A stretch of DNA of 64,000 bases from Nemania diffusa (GCA_038501195.1 JBBPUQ010000001.1:620001-684000); one strand, 5' to 3'; shown: positions 44,496 through 55,451, counted from the first letter of the stretch. The notes: generated by a model not told the origin, from the sequence alone. Program-made: numbers and translations.

Positions 44496-47459
44496 CTAAA
44501 CACCAACGTGTATGAAGGGCGCCCAGTCCAAGAAGTTTTCTGCCCCTGCCCCTACGGTAGCTTGCTTATAGTCTAATAGAGCCTCGTGCAGAGATTGCGC
44601 TGCCCCAAGACTGCTCAGCTCCCCTCCTCCCGTCAGCTTTTCGTAGAATCTCTTTGCGACCTCCCCCGCCGCACTATCGTCAGCCCCCCACATCGTACCT
44701 ATAACGTGCTGAAAGCCGAGAGATTGAAAGATATTAGCAAGGTGTATTGCCTCATCTGCTAGCTTTCCATCCACCTGCACGCCGGCCGTAGAGCAAGCAG
44801 AGAGATAAGTAACAGCCCCTGGCTGTGTGTTTATATTCTCTAGATCTGCTATCGTAAGCATAGCAGCTTGTCCGCCCCTCACCAAAAGAAGCCCGCTTTG
44901 AGATGGGTCGGAGCTGATCGAGCATCCGTGACAAGCAAAGTGGACGAAAGGGTGAAGGGGAATATTCTTGAGCACGACCTCAGGCTCCGGATGGCTCAGA
45001 TGGACCACGTCAGCACCCCTCCCAAAGACGTTTTTTATCACTGTTTCCTCGTGTACGGTAACCAGGTCGTGATGCGGCCATGGATTGTTTTCCATTGTCA
45101 CTAGTAACATGGTCTTCTTTCGACTAGCAGATATAGGGAGCGCACTCTCTCGCCCGTACCGTAAAGCCTTGATCGAGGAGATGTACGTAGAGACCACACG
45201 GCTAAGAGTGTTTTCTGTCGATCCTCTCGCATGATTCCCTGCTGCGTGTAGTGGTGCCTGTCCAAGTAGGCCGCTCGTAATCCACCAAACGCGCCTTGAA
45301 GGCGCCAGCTCTGTCACGTCGAGGGTGGGCTGAACAACAACATTCCATAACCAAAGTAGAGCCTTTGGACCCTTGGGTCCTTCCTTTGGAGCCCTCACGC
45401 ACGCGTTTCGTCTAAAGTGATTACCAAGATCCTCAAAGACGCTCACACTTTTCTCCAGGTCCTTATATTTCAGCTTTACCAACTCAACTGACTTGATACC
45501 CTTGCTTGTAACGATGATAGCATCACTACGAAGCTTTGTAGCATTAATAGCGATAATGGGGCCATCTTTAGCCATGTCTTGTAGCTGTTCCTGAGACGGA
45601 GGTAACTGGAAAAACTCAAATCCGTCGAGGGCTCTAATCTCGGCTTCTTTAGCCGCGAGCGTTTGGAGGAGGATTTTCTGTTGAATCCTTGCCTGATCCC
45701 GCCAATGTGCATTAGGACTATTCACTTTCCGAGCTACTTCTACAAGCGACCTTCTGATCGTCTCATATTCCTCAGCAAGCTTCTCATCCCTAAGTCGTAG
45801 CTGTGTTGTATCGGACTTCGAGCTCATGAATAATCCAGAAATGATGCAACGACCTACCTCCAAAGATATTAAAGCTTCATATGGGGTTTTGTTGGCCTCT
45901 AGGGCAACAGAAGCAGCCAGACTTGATAGCCCAGAAATCTGGGCCAAAGTCGCTCGTAAGTCATTAGGCGATAGCATTCCCATATTCAAGGAAGGTAAGA
46001 GAGATATACTCTCATGAAGAAACTGATGTGCTTTCAAGGACTCGTGATCCCTCAAATAATTCCATGCTGCCTGAATGGCGGCTGGAATTCGCAAAAGAAT
46101 AGGTGCCGAGTCGAGGCGAGCTACGGCGTGAAAGTACTTTGTTGACGCCACTACTGGCTCTTGCGCGTGGGTTAGTACGTACTTGCTTAGTAACATTCTC
46201 CCAATGTTCATACAGCGCTCCCCTAGGTACGAGTCTCGCTCGGGAGTTCCTTCAGTCGCTTCAATACCATATTTCAAAGCTTCTTCTAGCTTCTCCAGGG
46301 CTGCTTTTACATCGTTCTGGGATTTTAGAATCTGGTGTTGCACTTCTAAGATATGCGAGAGATGCGTGAGAATCCTAGGCCTCTCCGGATGGTCCCCTTG
46401 CCTGAGTTCAAGGGCTTCGCGGAGGATCGTAATGCCCTCTTGGCCCCAGCCAAGTGTCCCAGTCAGCATCATTTTAGTCGCGAACCAAGGAGCAATTGAA
46501 TTCAGCAGAGTGATCTTGCTGTAGACATGTACTGCTTCCGAGCTTAAGTCAACTGGCTTTAGAATGAGAACTGCATCTCTTCCTATTTTGATCGCCTCGT
46601 CTAGAGCTTCTTCCGCTATTTCTGGCTTGCCAATGCGATATCTTTGGTATTTCTCTACCAGCATTGCACCCCGACTGGCCAACTTCGCCACATGTTGAAA
46701 GGTGTCGCCCGGCAATTCGTGATTCATTGCAAACTGCGAAATCTGTAGAGCTGCCTCCAGGTCGCTGAAACGCTGTGTGTGTTGGAACGACAAAAACAGA
46801 GTTGTGGCAAAATCTGAGAACTCATTGACTGCTTGTTTTGGATCAGGAATATTTCTAGAGTCGATGGATTCGTATCCGAGCCTCAATGATTCATCTAAAA
46901 AATGGCTGTCACCACTGACTATGTAGTGTCGTATGCAACTCAGGCTGAAGTTTGCAAGAAATCGCGCACGCCGAGATGGGCATAGCCCTTCCACCCCGGA
47001 ATATTCGCGATGATGGGATATTAACTCGAGTGTATGTTCAGCGGTAGGAAAGAGCTCGCTCCGATGTAGCATATACGCGGCTAACTTCAATGCTTGATCC
47101 CACCATTGCAGACTTGTAAGGCCCTCGGTGCCCATTGTCAACACGCGATGCTTAATAGCAATGTTGATATCATCTAGAAGTCCAGTGCGCATGAACTTAT
47201 CGTAATGGGCGCTGCTCATGCAGTCGAAGATCAGCCGATTCTTAGAAGTAGCCTTCGCGTCCATCTCCTGGAGGGCAGTCTTGCTTATAGTAACTGCCTT
47301 ATTAAGGTCATCTACAACCATCGTTTTTCGATATTTGAAAAGCCATAAATAGCCTTCCGCCCAGTTTGCATGACCCTGGGGTTCCCTTTTGATGCGATCA
47401 AGTGCATCCTCGATTTCCAGAAGCGACAGAGCCTCTGACAAAGCAAAACCATCGTTCAT
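44496..47459 (-). CDS. TPR-CHAT caspase-like protease (module A)
   Basis: Single exon, 987 aa from an ATG at 47459. Residues 1 to about 560 are helical repeats of TPR type (units such as YLWLFKYRKTMVVDDLNKAV, ALQISQFAMNHELPGDTF, ALEKLEEALKYGIEATEG). A coiled linker (about 560-640) precedes the C-terminal CHAT domain (about 690-987). The catalytic dyad is intact: His844 in HFACHG and Cys889 in YLSACSTAG, 45 residues apart. The conserved GFQHVIGTMWGADDSAAGEV and the end DWAPFIHVGV follow. CHAT domains are clan-CD cysteine proteases; TPR-CHAT pairs act in bacterial immunity (Csx29 of type III-E CRISPR) and occur next to gasdermins in fungi. Here the next gene in the same direction is a C14 caspase-like protein. 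The substrate is unknown; a role in regulated cell death is inference. Confidence 0.9.
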   Translation of the reverse strand: MNDGFALSEALSLLEIEDALDRIKREPQGHANWAEGYLWLFKYRKTMVVDDLNKAVTISKTALQEMDAKATSKNRLIFDCMSSAHYDKFMRTGLLDDINIAIKHRVLTMGTEGLTSLQWWDQALKLAAYMLHRSELFPTAEHTLELISHHREYSGVEGLCPSRRARFLANFSLSCIRHYIVSGDSHFLDESLRLGYESIDSRNIPDPKQAVNEFSDFATTLFLSFQHTQRFSDLEAALQISQFAMNHELPGDTFQHVAKLASRGAMLVEKYQRYRIGKPEIAEEALDEAIKIGRDAVLILKPVDLSSEAVHVYSKITLLNSIAPWFATKMMLTGTLGWGQEGITILREALELRQGDHPERPRILTHLSHILEVQHQILKSQNDVKAALEKLEEALKYGIEATEGTPERDSYLGERCMNIGRMLLSKYVLTHAQEPVVASTKYFHAVARLDSAPILLRIPAAIQAAWNYLRDHESLKAHQFLHESISLLPSLNMGMLSPNDLRATLAQISGLSSLAASVALEANKTPYEALISLEVGRCIISGLFMSSKSDTTQLRLRDEKLAEEYETIRRSLVEVARKVNSPNAHWRDQARIQQKILLQTLAAKEAEIRALDGFEFFQLPPSQEQLQDMAKDGPIIAINATKLRSDAIIVTSKGIKSVELVKLKYKDLEKSVSVFEDLGNHFRRNACVRAPKEGPKGPKALLWLWNVVVQPTLDVTELAPSRRVWWITSGLLGQAPLHAAGNHARGSTENTLSRVVSTYISSIKALRYGRESALPISASRKKTMLLVTMENNPWPHHDLVTVHEETVIKNVFGRGADVVHLSHPEPEVVLKNIPLHPFVHFACHGCSISSDPSQSGLLLVRGGQAAMLTIADLENINTQPGAVTYLSACSTAGVQVDGKLADEAIHLANIFQSLGFQHVIGTMWGADDSAAGEVAKRFYEKLTGGGELSSLGAAQSLHEALLDYKQATVGAGAENFLDWAPFIHVGV

Positions 47460-48536
47460 ACTTGCATCAAATGATGATTACAGCATAAGGGTCTGGCGTG
47501 GAAGGTTCTTCACCTTGGGAGAGGCCAGCGCGAGATAATACTTAGTAATGGTATTATAAACGGGACTAACAATAACCTGGTGTAGGAAGGCTGGAACTCA
47601 GATATGTAAGTTATTTATTGCTAAAATTTGATAATCTTGGTCCTGGTCGCCCAATCATTTCACCATCACTGATATCATACCTAGCTAGCTGAATAAGGTG
47701 GAGGGTAGTAGTGGCGTAATGCTGCCTGAAAGTGCCTTTCTCGGCGGTTATGTATTAATGATATCGTACCAATCGTCTTCAAAGAAACGTGGCTCGACGT
47801 TATACGCCGCCCTCCTTATCACCTTCCACAACTACCCCTTTCCATTTTTTAGTGATATGCTTCCTCGCCCTGCTCTTAGATACTAAGAATGTCGGCTTTC
47901 ATCTTTACACCAGTGGTAAAGATAACCCCCTGGCTTATTCTTGCATGACCTTGTTACTTTGAAACCCACCTTTCCGGTCTCTTGTTATATCAGCTCTGAA
48001 TTCAATACTAATAATATTGAAGCTGCTCTCTTATTATAGGTATATTCTTGTGTTTTTCTGAAGGATATGCTACATACTTAGGTATATGGTTTTCAAATCG
48101 GGGTATTTGACGAATAGTCGTCTTAGCATTCCACTTTGCCACAGCACCTATCTAAGACTGGCGCTGAACCCCTGTGGTGCTGAAATTACTCTATGCACAT
48201 CAAAGAAACCCCAACCTGCAGTCCGATATCGCTTTCAGATACGTCGTTTACCGCTAGTGAGCACTAATAAACAATATCTAGACCGTTGTGTTATACGTCG
48301 CCTGTAGAATTACTTTATCATCCTAGGGCGGAGACTATTGAATAGGGCTTGTTTGGTGCAGGCACATTTACTAGTGCTGTCAGTCAGCATATGCCAATTA
48401 AGAGGGTACATCGGTATAAGCACTAAATCGATCAGGTATCTGTCCGGGTAGTGTCTTTTGATAGGTGTAAATAGATATTTAGCTAGACTGTATACTTATA
48501 GAATAGGTATGTGAGTGATACGGGTGGCCAACTTAG
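47460..48536. other. Intergenic, promoter of TPR-CHAT A
   Basis: 1.08 kb between the start of TPR-CHAT A and the stop of C14 A. Short plus-strand frames (47698-47886, 48086-48307) show no motif. The spacing suggests separate transcripts. Confidence 0.4.
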
Positions 48537-50444
48537 TTATGAAGGACTACCTAAACCCTGGCTGATGACCTCCCTGTCATCCACAAACCAGGAAGTTGTT
48601 TTAGGCTGGCGCACATAAGCAGTTCGCAATTTTCTGAATTTCAGATCTCCCTTCATATCTGCTAGCCTCATGTGGCGAAAGTCAGTTGGTTCGGTCGTGA
48701 TGATTACCCTAAGCACATCCTTTATCTCAAATCCGGGCTTCATTGCATCAGCTTTTAGAATATCTGGTGCCTTGAAGTCGACTATAAATTCCTGGATACT
48801 CTGGCCAGGCTCAACCGCCTTGCTGGCTGCATCCTGGGATGGGAACAATTGATGGATGCCGTAGGCCGGGGTGAGGTTTAAGATGGCAACGTAAAGAACA
48901 CTAGTATGGTGGTTTGTAAACCCCACGGTCCGGGTAGCTAAGACGCCTTCCGCGCGATACTCCGGCTCCACGCCCAATGTGTCTAGGTGGAGTTCGTATT
49001 TTGGTGCTATGACGTTGGAAGAATGCTTTAACTGCGCGACTAGATGATAAGATACTAGATGTTTAAGCACTTGCATGACTCGTTCAACCATATTTTCGTC
49101 ATCCCACGAAATACGAGGAATATTGGGCAGGACTTCTCCTTTCGAGTTTTTGAACTCAAAGTGTGAGGTGCAATCAATACTGACAGTAAAGTCGGTAGTA
49201 CATGTAGTCAGAGTGCCGAAGTAGAGATGCACTGGAGCGGTGGAGTCGACGTATGCAACCCATTCAGACTGTAGATTCATGATAGCCGATGAATGATTGT
49301 ATGAGGCAGGAGTGACTACAATTGTTGCTGCCTTGGCGCGACTGAAAAGCTTCGCAAACCAGCCACGTTGGACCTGGCTCCGTATTTCTCCAGAGCCGTG
49401 TGGCGTCGCTTGAGACGCCATGTTCGAGACGTTTTGAACTACCACTCGAATGACCGATTCTGGGTTAGATCCTGGACTAGCATCGATACAGGATAGTTCC
49501 GGCGGATAAATATCGTAAATATCTCCAATGGCGACGCCTGCGGCACTACCTTTATCTAGACAGAGGAGCTTCAAGTCGGGACTGACATCTGTAACACATG
49601 CTCTGACAGTAGAGGACGTGGGAGCGGGACTCGTCGTGTTGAAGAGAGTCCGGTCGTGCGGCCCAAGGTGCACCGGCCGCTGACCAGTAACCTTCGACGG
49701 GACCTTGACGTCTAATACATCAATCAAGTCTTGGTATGTCGGCAACGCCGAATGGTTATATGACTTTAAAGTTTCTATGAAGAAGTAGGTTAAGGCTCCG
49801 TTGGTTTTATTGTTGGCAGTATATTCTCGCGCATATTCGTGCGACTGGCAGGCTGCAACGAGATTGTATTCTCGGGGTCGATATAACCAACTCGGACGAC
49901 TCCCGGCATTGCGGCTTGCTTTAATTCTGTCTTTGTGAGACTGTCGGCATCGGATTTTGGCACCGTCCGCCCGGGTTGCACCGCCCGAGTGGCAGCAGTC
50001 CAGTACAACCAGAACTATTAGCCCCTTGTTCGCCATAGTATCCAACAAGGCCCCAAACTCTACATCCGTAATGTCGGCATCCAGTGTACACAGCACTTCG
50101 TCGAAGTCTTCTTTACTCTTCTTATCTGGGTGAGCTGTTTGCTCGCGGTCGCCGTGGCCTGAATAGTGGACATAGATGAAATCGCCTATGTCGGCCTCTG
50201 CGGTAACGTTCTCAAGTGCAGCGATAACGTTTGCCTTCGTTGGAGAACTCGCTGGTTCTTCGTTTCGGGGTGCGCCTGTTCGGGAAATGAAAGTTTGGAT
50301 GTTGTGCGGTGAAACTTTCAGATTGTCCCGTAGAACATTGGATATGTCGGCGACATCATTTGCACAACCGTCGAGGCTAAGTATCGGGGTGGGATATTGG
50401 TCGATGCCAATAAGTACGGCCCATGTCTTCGTGGTTGGGGACAT
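48537..50444 (-). CDS. Caspase-like (C14) protein (module A)
   Basis: Single exon, 635 aa from an ATG at 50444. Residues 5-270 are a peptidase C14 caspase fold: WAVLIGIDQYP, LDGCANDVADISNVLRDNL, FIYVHYSGHGD with His97, and VLVVLDCCHSGG with Cys151 (54 apart). After LGPHDRTLF comes a small barrel-like segment (DVSPDLKLLCLDKGSAAGVA, about 288-310), then a beta-rich middle. The C-terminal domain (about 515-620) has LYVAILNLTPAYGIHQLFPS, the block PGFEIKDVLRVIITTEPTDF, and SWFVDDREVISQ. It resembles DUF4384, found behind caspase-like domains in bacteria, and is shared with the C14 protein of module B. No N-terminal Pro/Gln-rich prodomain typical of metacaspases is present. Target unknown. Confidence 0.9.
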   Translation of the reverse strand: MSPTTKTWAVLIGIDQYPTPILSLDGCANDVADISNVLRDNLKVSPHNIQTFISRTGAPRNEEPASSPTKANVIAALENVTAEADIGDFIYVHYSGHGDREQTAHPDKKSKEDFDEVLCTLDADITDVEFGALLDTMANKGLIVLVVLDCCHSGGATRADGAKIRCRQSHKDRIKASRNAGSRPSWLYRPREYNLVAACQSHEYAREYTANNKTNGALTYFFIETLKSYNHSALPTYQDLIDVLDVKVPSKVTGQRPVHLGPHDRTLFNTTSPAPTSSTVRACVTDVSPDLKLLCLDKGSAAGVAIGDIYDIYPPELSCIDASPGSNPESVIRVVVQNVSNMASQATPHGSGEIRSQVQRGWFAKLFSRAKAATIVVTPASYNHSSAIMNLQSEWVAYVDSTAPVHLYFGTLTTCTTDFTVSIDCTSHFEFKNSKGEVLPNIPRISWDDENMVERVMQVLKHLVSYHLVAQLKHSSNVIAPKYELHLDTLGVEPEYRAEGVLATRTVGFTNHHTSVLYVAILNLTPAYGIHQLFPSQDAASKAVEPGQSIQEFIVDFKAPDILKADAMKPGFEIKDVLRVIITTEPTDFRHMRLADMKGDLKFRKLRTAYVRQPKTTSWFVDDREVISQGLGSPS

Positions 50445-51647
50445 TGCTTAGCCAGAATGATACGAAACAGTTATAGGGTCTTAGGGCAGCCAGAGGTTAA
50501 CAATACAGTAGGGTGCTGCGGAGGTCAAGTGTTAGAACGTATTGGGTCTCCAAGCTGACTTGGAGAGAGGTGCACGTTACTGAATTTATAGGTAAGGAGA
50601 GCTGCAAATCCTGCCTACATACGAGGTGGGCTGGTCGCGGCCCTCTAGATCTAGGCGGCCGTATAGGCTACAGCAACAAGATCCTTTCGCTATCCGGAAC
50701 GAAAGGGGATCTAAAAGAAAATTATTCGCATCTATGTTAAATGATAGCTCATTCAAAAAAAGACGAGGAGGAAGAAACTCATCAAATCTTCCGTCTTTTC
50801 TATATTGTTTTCTATTTACATAGCTGCCCATATCACATAGCTGGGCCTGTCTATCCATTCATGGCACTTTATAATATAATATCTTAATTATAACGCCGTA
50901 AATTCGATAGAATTACTCGCCATCCAACTCATTACTTAATTTTATAATAATTCCACGAGCCCGCGTGTTATCACATCACCTGCTGTGCCGCAATTGCTAC
51001 AGCGCCCACCGCATATTGCCTGCTGTTTTAACGGACCCCTATTTTCAGCCCTATTAGTCGCTGGGGGCTTACCCTTTACTTTCCCGGCTTATAGCCTTTG
51101 AGATTTATTAATAGTAAGGGCTTCTCTAAGCTATACATAGGATCGTTTAGCTTTTTCAGCGCTTAGAAGCGCGGTTCTGAAGTATATAGTCGACTCTGCA
51201 TACCTTTCGCTATTTAATCTATATCGTTTGAAATTATTTTCTAATAAGCAGAGACTTTACTTTTATTAAAAGTAGAATGTTAGACTGTTTTCTGAGGGTT
51301 AGATGGGGTCTAGGATTGGTAGGTGTAGGCATCCGAACACGTACGTCAAGCTTCCTAATCACCTCATCCGCGTTATAAGGTATTAACTAGATGTCCTGAA
51401 TCCAGATTTGATATTTTCTTTCCTAGAAACAGCAAAATTTGCCACTTTACATTTAATTTCTTTAAATAAGCCGGCTTTCATATTGAGTTGTGCATCACGC
51501 GAATCGCCTTCTCACACTACTATGCCTATAGCATTTTTGAAGAGTAACATTTAGGTAAATAATAGCTATATTATATGCCTAGCGTTTTGGCGTTCATGCC
51601 CCAAGTCTAGAGATTGGATCACGCCACTTATAACAGTCTAGAACTGA
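50445..51647. other. Intergenic with a transposase relic
   Basis: 1.2 kb between C14 A and TPR-CHAT B. It contains the 5' flank of C14 A, small unsupported frames (50513-50858) and a decayed pogo-like transposase end (listed). Confidence 0.45.
50930..51290 (-). pseudogene. Decayed pogo/Fot1-like transposase C-terminus
   Basis: Reading minus, the frame gives AKGMQSRLYTS, then after a shift QNRASKR with stops, then EALTINKSQRL (stop) AGKVKGKPPATNRAENRG, then GGRCSNCGTAGD. This order (helical ASKR/KS block, a 'LT...' segment, and a CxxC zinc-knuckle start) recalls the C-terminal part of fungal pogo/Fot1 transposases. Several stops and at least one frameshift make it non-functional. It lies exactly between the two protease modules. 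The match is from pattern memory only. Confidence 0.4.
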
Positions 51648-54600
51648 TCAGACTCCGACATGAATGAATGCTCCCCATTTGATCACCTCTCCCCTCATCC
51701 CAGGTTTGTTTCTGAATTCAATCAACGCGTTATGAAGAGCCTCGGCGATTGGATATTCACTATAGACACCTTGCTGAAAATGAGAAAACGACTCCTTATA
51801 GAACGATCTGGCGATTTCGCCCGCTGCATAGTCGTCTGCACCCCACATGGTTCCAATAACATGTCTGAACCCGATTGACTGATAGCTGTTCGAAAGGTGA
51901 ATTGCTTCATCAACCAGCTCCCCTGCTGCCAGTTCTGCTGTAGAGCATGCAGATAGGTATGCCACCTCAGCGCTCTGAAGGTTGACTTCGTCGAGCTCGC
52001 GGATAGTCAGCAGCTTAGGCCTGCCATCTTCAACGAGTATGAGCCCACCCTCCGAAGGATCCTGGGGGTTTGACACCCCATGGCATGCGAAATGCGCAAA
52101 GACACAACCGCGCAATCCTTCAAGAACCATTTTTCTTGAGGGATGCCGAAGAATATCGACACGATCGCCAAACTCTTCCTGGATAACCTTGACCTCATGC
52201 TGGGTGTCAAGAGCCTGGTGTTGGGGGGTATTGGGCATGTCAACAAGTAGCATCCTACCTCGAGCCTCTCCGTGCCCACGCTTTTTGCGCCCATAATGAA
52301 GGGCTTTGAAAGTGGACGTGTACGAGGAGATGAGATGGCTGATGGTGTTTTCGCGTGAACCCTCGGAATGATCGCCAGCCGCATGGAAAGGAAGTCGGCC
52401 AATGGCACCCCCAGCAACCCACCAAATTCGCCGATATTGCTCCTTGCCAAACTCTCTGAGCACTGGGAATACAGCGATGTTCCATAGACGCAGAAGGTTA
52501 GCCTCTAGCTGCAGCTGAGCACTCCTTAGTGAGTTGTTCACCCGCACGGTTCCGTTCCGACGAGACCTTGATCCTGCATCGGAGAAGAAGGCAGCAATAT
52601 CTTCGAGAATGCGCTGTGTGAAATCCGGAAGACTGACAGACCAGATCTTTGTTGACGTAGCAATGATTGCATCGCTACGTGTTTTGGATACGTTAAACGC
52701 AACGATGGGGCCATCCTTGGCTAGGCTCATCATTTCTGTCGGCCGTAGAGGTAACTGGAAGTGCTCGAATCCGCGCAAGCTACGGATTTTAGTTTCAGTC
52801 TCTGCTAGATCATCTAGCTTCCTGCGCAGCAATGCCGCTCTTGATTCATAGTCGCCACTTCTGCCCGGGCCCGGATCAGCCCTGAACTGTGAGATTTCTT
52901 GCCGGCGCCGCTCATACTCGCTATAGAGGTCCGAGTCCGCGTCTCTCAGCTCAACTATTTCCTCCCTGAAATTCATTCCAAGGGTGGTAATGATGCAGCG
53001 CCCGGCTTCAAGAAACTCAAGCGCCTCCGAAGCCGGCCTCTCTGCTTGGAGGATGCATGATGCAGCATCCGAAGAGATTCCGGAGAGTTCTCTTAGAACC
53101 CATTGCTGGTCAGCACGTGGTAATGAGCGAATATCCAACCGTTGCAAGATCTTGAGCGCTGCTTCAAATGCCTCAATTGCCCGAGTCCAATTTAAACCGT
53201 CAACAAATGTATTACCTAGTGCTCGAGCAGCCTTGATCCTTTCCATAGGAAGACCAATTTCCATATTCATAGCTTGTTGAAAGCTATCCTGGGCGGCTTG
53301 AAGGTCGTCTAGTCGTGCACTTTGTTGATACCGGAGGAGTTGTTTATTCCCTAAGTTGAGAAGCAGGCCGCTCCGATCGGGGTTAGTTGGCGGGACTCTG
53401 TCACCAGCTTCTTGAATTAGCTGAATGGCCTCATTTAGGTCATCAGATGTACCGCATCTAATATACCTTTCAGCTAGCCTCATCCCTAAGTTGTTTAGGA
53501 ACATTGCACGGTTTAGGTGGGTAGGCAGGGTTTCGTTGATGGCCCGGCGATGATTTTCAATTGCCCCTGAGAGAGCGTTCAGGTCCTTTGTTCTGTCGTA
53601 TTTCTCACCTAGCCTTAGTCCTAGATTGTTTAAACAATTTTCCTTGTCAGGACGACCAGGGTTTTCTTCAACAGCTTCTTGACTACATCGAGTCGCCTCT
53701 TCCAGATCATCAAGAGACTTTGTTCGATTATATCTGTCTCCGAGCATTACCCCGAGATGTGTTAACATCTTAGCTCGATTAGGGGTCTTAGCTGGCGTGA
53801 CTGAAACTGCACTACGACAGCTAGATATAGACCCATTAATGTCTTCGAGTTCTTGTGTGGTATTATACCTGTATCGCAACAGAATAGCAAGGTTGGTGTA
53901 CAGGCCACCGAGATCATTAGCCTGTGCAGCGCTGATTGCTTGCTGGAGCATACGAATTGCTTCATTCAAGTCATCTATGTGGCCTGTCATGTAATACCTT
54001 TCGCTAAGGCGCGTCGACAGGTTGCCAGCAAATTTTGACCAGTCAGGGTTATGCGCTGGAGTTATATTAACAGCTTCTCGGGAGTAATGAATAGCCTCTT
54101 CCAGGATGCTCTGATCATTGGTCATTTTGCAGCTCTCGCTTAGCCAAGTTCCGAGTTCGCTGAGGTCAAATCCTCGATCGGTGTCATCTCCCACCGGTAA
54201 GGAGATAACGGCACGATAATTAGAGATAACTTCAGTCACGTCTGGCAGAGAGCCCGTGATGCGAGCTCTCAGGTTCAACAATGGTCTTTGCTTCCTGAGG
54301 TATTGAACACGTTGAGAATCATTCGATACTAGTGATGCTGCCTCTCCAAAGCCGCGAATAGCCCCGTCTAAGTGCATCAGATCGCCGCTCCAGTTGTATA
54401 TACTACCTAGCATAGATGCTAGGTTGCTGAGTCTGTTTGGGCGATCTAAGTCATTGACGGGGGTTGCCTTGACTGCCTCGCTAAAGAGCCCAGCTGCTTT
54501 GCCCAGATCGGCAGGCGTGCTACTTGAATTGCCACGATATGCAATTAGAGAGGCAAGATTGTTCAAGAGCGCTGCTCTATCGGGCTCTTCTAACGGTGTG

Positions 54601-54968
54601 GCATCGATGGCCTCTTCGAAGGCGATGACTGCTTCGTTCAAGGTTGTCCGCGCCAGTGTTCTATCAAAAATTTCGAATCGTCGCATCGCCAAGCGCTGAA
54701 GCCTTTTCGGTCGGTCGGGGTGATCAACAGGTGTGATTTTAACGGCCTTCATAAAGCTATTGGCGGACTCTCGTAAGTCTTCAGGTGATTGCGTCAACCT
54801 GAATCTATCGCGCAACATAGTGCCAAGCGTGTTGAGCTTTTCAGCATGATCTAGAGTACCGGATGGTGCTGCTTCGATGGCTGCCTGAATTTTACGTATT
54901 GCCTCGGTCAAACTCTGAACTGAAATACCGGTTTCAGTTACCGAATAATCCATGACCAGCGTTGTCAT
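51648..54968 (-). CDS. TPR-CHAT caspase-like protease (module B)
   Basis: Single exon, 1106 aa from the ATG at 54968; the frame is open a further 48 codons upstream but only from a GTG. Residues 25-680 form a long TPR solenoid of about 50-residue units with a repeated 'DL..AI....A...TP...P.RA..L.NLG..L..RY' theme (for example LNNLGLRLGEKYDRTKDLNA, RAMFLNNLGMRLAERYI). A coiled linker with SDLYSEYERRRQEISQF precedes the C-terminal CHAT domain (about 800-1106). The dyad is His963 in HFACHG and Cys1008 in YLSACSTAE, 45 apart as in module A. GFRHVIGTMWGADDYAAGEI and the end KWGAFIHVGV match module A too. It is paralogous to the 44.5 kb gene but has more repeats. The divergent neighbour is the second C14 gene. 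Confidence 0.9.
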   Translation of the reverse strand: MTTLVMDYSVTETGISVQSLTEAIRKIQAAIEAAPSGTLDHAEKLNTLGTMLRDRFRLTQSPEDLRESANSFMKAVKITPVDHPDRPKRLQRLAMRRFEIFDRTLARTTLNEAVIAFEEAIDATPLEEPDRAALLNNLASLIAYRGNSSSTPADLGKAAGLFSEAVKATPVNDLDRPNRLSNLASMLGSIYNWSGDLMHLDGAIRGFGEAASLVSNDSQRVQYLRKQRPLLNLRARITGSLPDVTEVISNYRAVISLPVGDDTDRGFDLSELGTWLSESCKMTNDQSILEEAIHYSREAVNITPAHNPDWSKFAGNLSTRLSERYYMTGHIDDLNEAIRMLQQAISAAQANDLGGLYTNLAILLRYRYNTTQELEDINGSISSCRSAVSVTPAKTPNRAKMLTHLGVMLGDRYNRTKSLDDLEEATRCSQEAVEENPGRPDKENCLNNLGLRLGEKYDRTKDLNALSGAIENHRRAINETLPTHLNRAMFLNNLGMRLAERYIRCGTSDDLNEAIQLIQEAGDRVPPTNPDRSGLLLNLGNKQLLRYQQSARLDDLQAAQDSFQQAMNMEIGLPMERIKAARALGNTFVDGLNWTRAIEAFEAALKILQRLDIRSLPRADQQWVLRELSGISSDAASCILQAERPASEALEFLEAGRCIITTLGMNFREEIVELRDADSDLYSEYERRRQEISQFRADPGPGRSGDYESRAALLRRKLDDLAETETKIRSLRGFEHFQLPLRPTEMMSLAKDGPIVAFNVSKTRSDAIIATSTKIWSVSLPDFTQRILEDIAAFFSDAGSRSRRNGTVRVNNSLRSAQLQLEANLLRLWNIAVFPVLREFGKEQYRRIWWVAGGAIGRLPFHAAGDHSEGSRENTISHLISSYTSTFKALHYGRKKRGHGEARGRMLLVDMPNTPQHQALDTQHEVKVIQEEFGDRVDILRHPSRKMVLEGLRGCVFAHFACHGVSNPQDPSEGGLILVEDGRPKLLTIRELDEVNLQSAEVAYLSACSTAELAAGELVDEAIHLSNSYQSIGFRHVIGTMWGADDYAAGEIARSFYKESFSHFQQGVYSEYPIAEALHNALIEFRNKPGMRGEVIKWGAFIHVGV

Positions 54969-55451
54969 TGTATCTAAATGCTGTGTTCGCCTTGATCCTC
55001 GTTGCAGTTTGATACTTAGTGTTTGTCCGAAAGACTTGACCGCCTGCCTCCTTAAAATGCAAATACTTGCACTTGGGAAAAGGGGCGCGCACAAGATACA
55101 TTGATGCAACACTTAGCTGTCGCTTAGTGATAATACGTGCATAAATATTGATTGGCCGGTATGTAGCATTTTCCTCAAGAAGCGTGGATTGCTGACGTAC
55201 TCCTACGCGCTGCTATGTCGGTTATATGCATCTCGACAATGAAAATGATTGGATCGCTAGCTCATTTGGGAGAGTAAAGTGCGTCAAAGATAATCGCAAA
55301 TTTACGCCTTATGGTCTACATAGAGCTCAAACCAAAGTCCCCGGTTCATTAGGTGATTGCGTTTTGACCTCTATTCTCCTATTAGTAGCTCACTTGTTAT
55401 CTACTCATCAGACATCTTCCATTGACTTCGCACATTTCCAGACAATACCCA
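54969..55451. promoter_or_regulatory. Divergent promoter of module B (CHAT / C14)
   Basis: 483 bp between the start codons of the TPR-CHAT gene (minus) and the C14 gene (plus), so one short region must drive both. CATAAATATT at about 55140-55149 is TATA-like. Shared control is plausible but not shown. Confidence 0.5.

Noticed and set aside
54969..55112. 48-codon upstream extension of TPR-CHAT B
   Set aside because: The extension starts at GTG, is Cys/Arg-rich and unlike the TPR part; the first ATG at 54968 is preferred.
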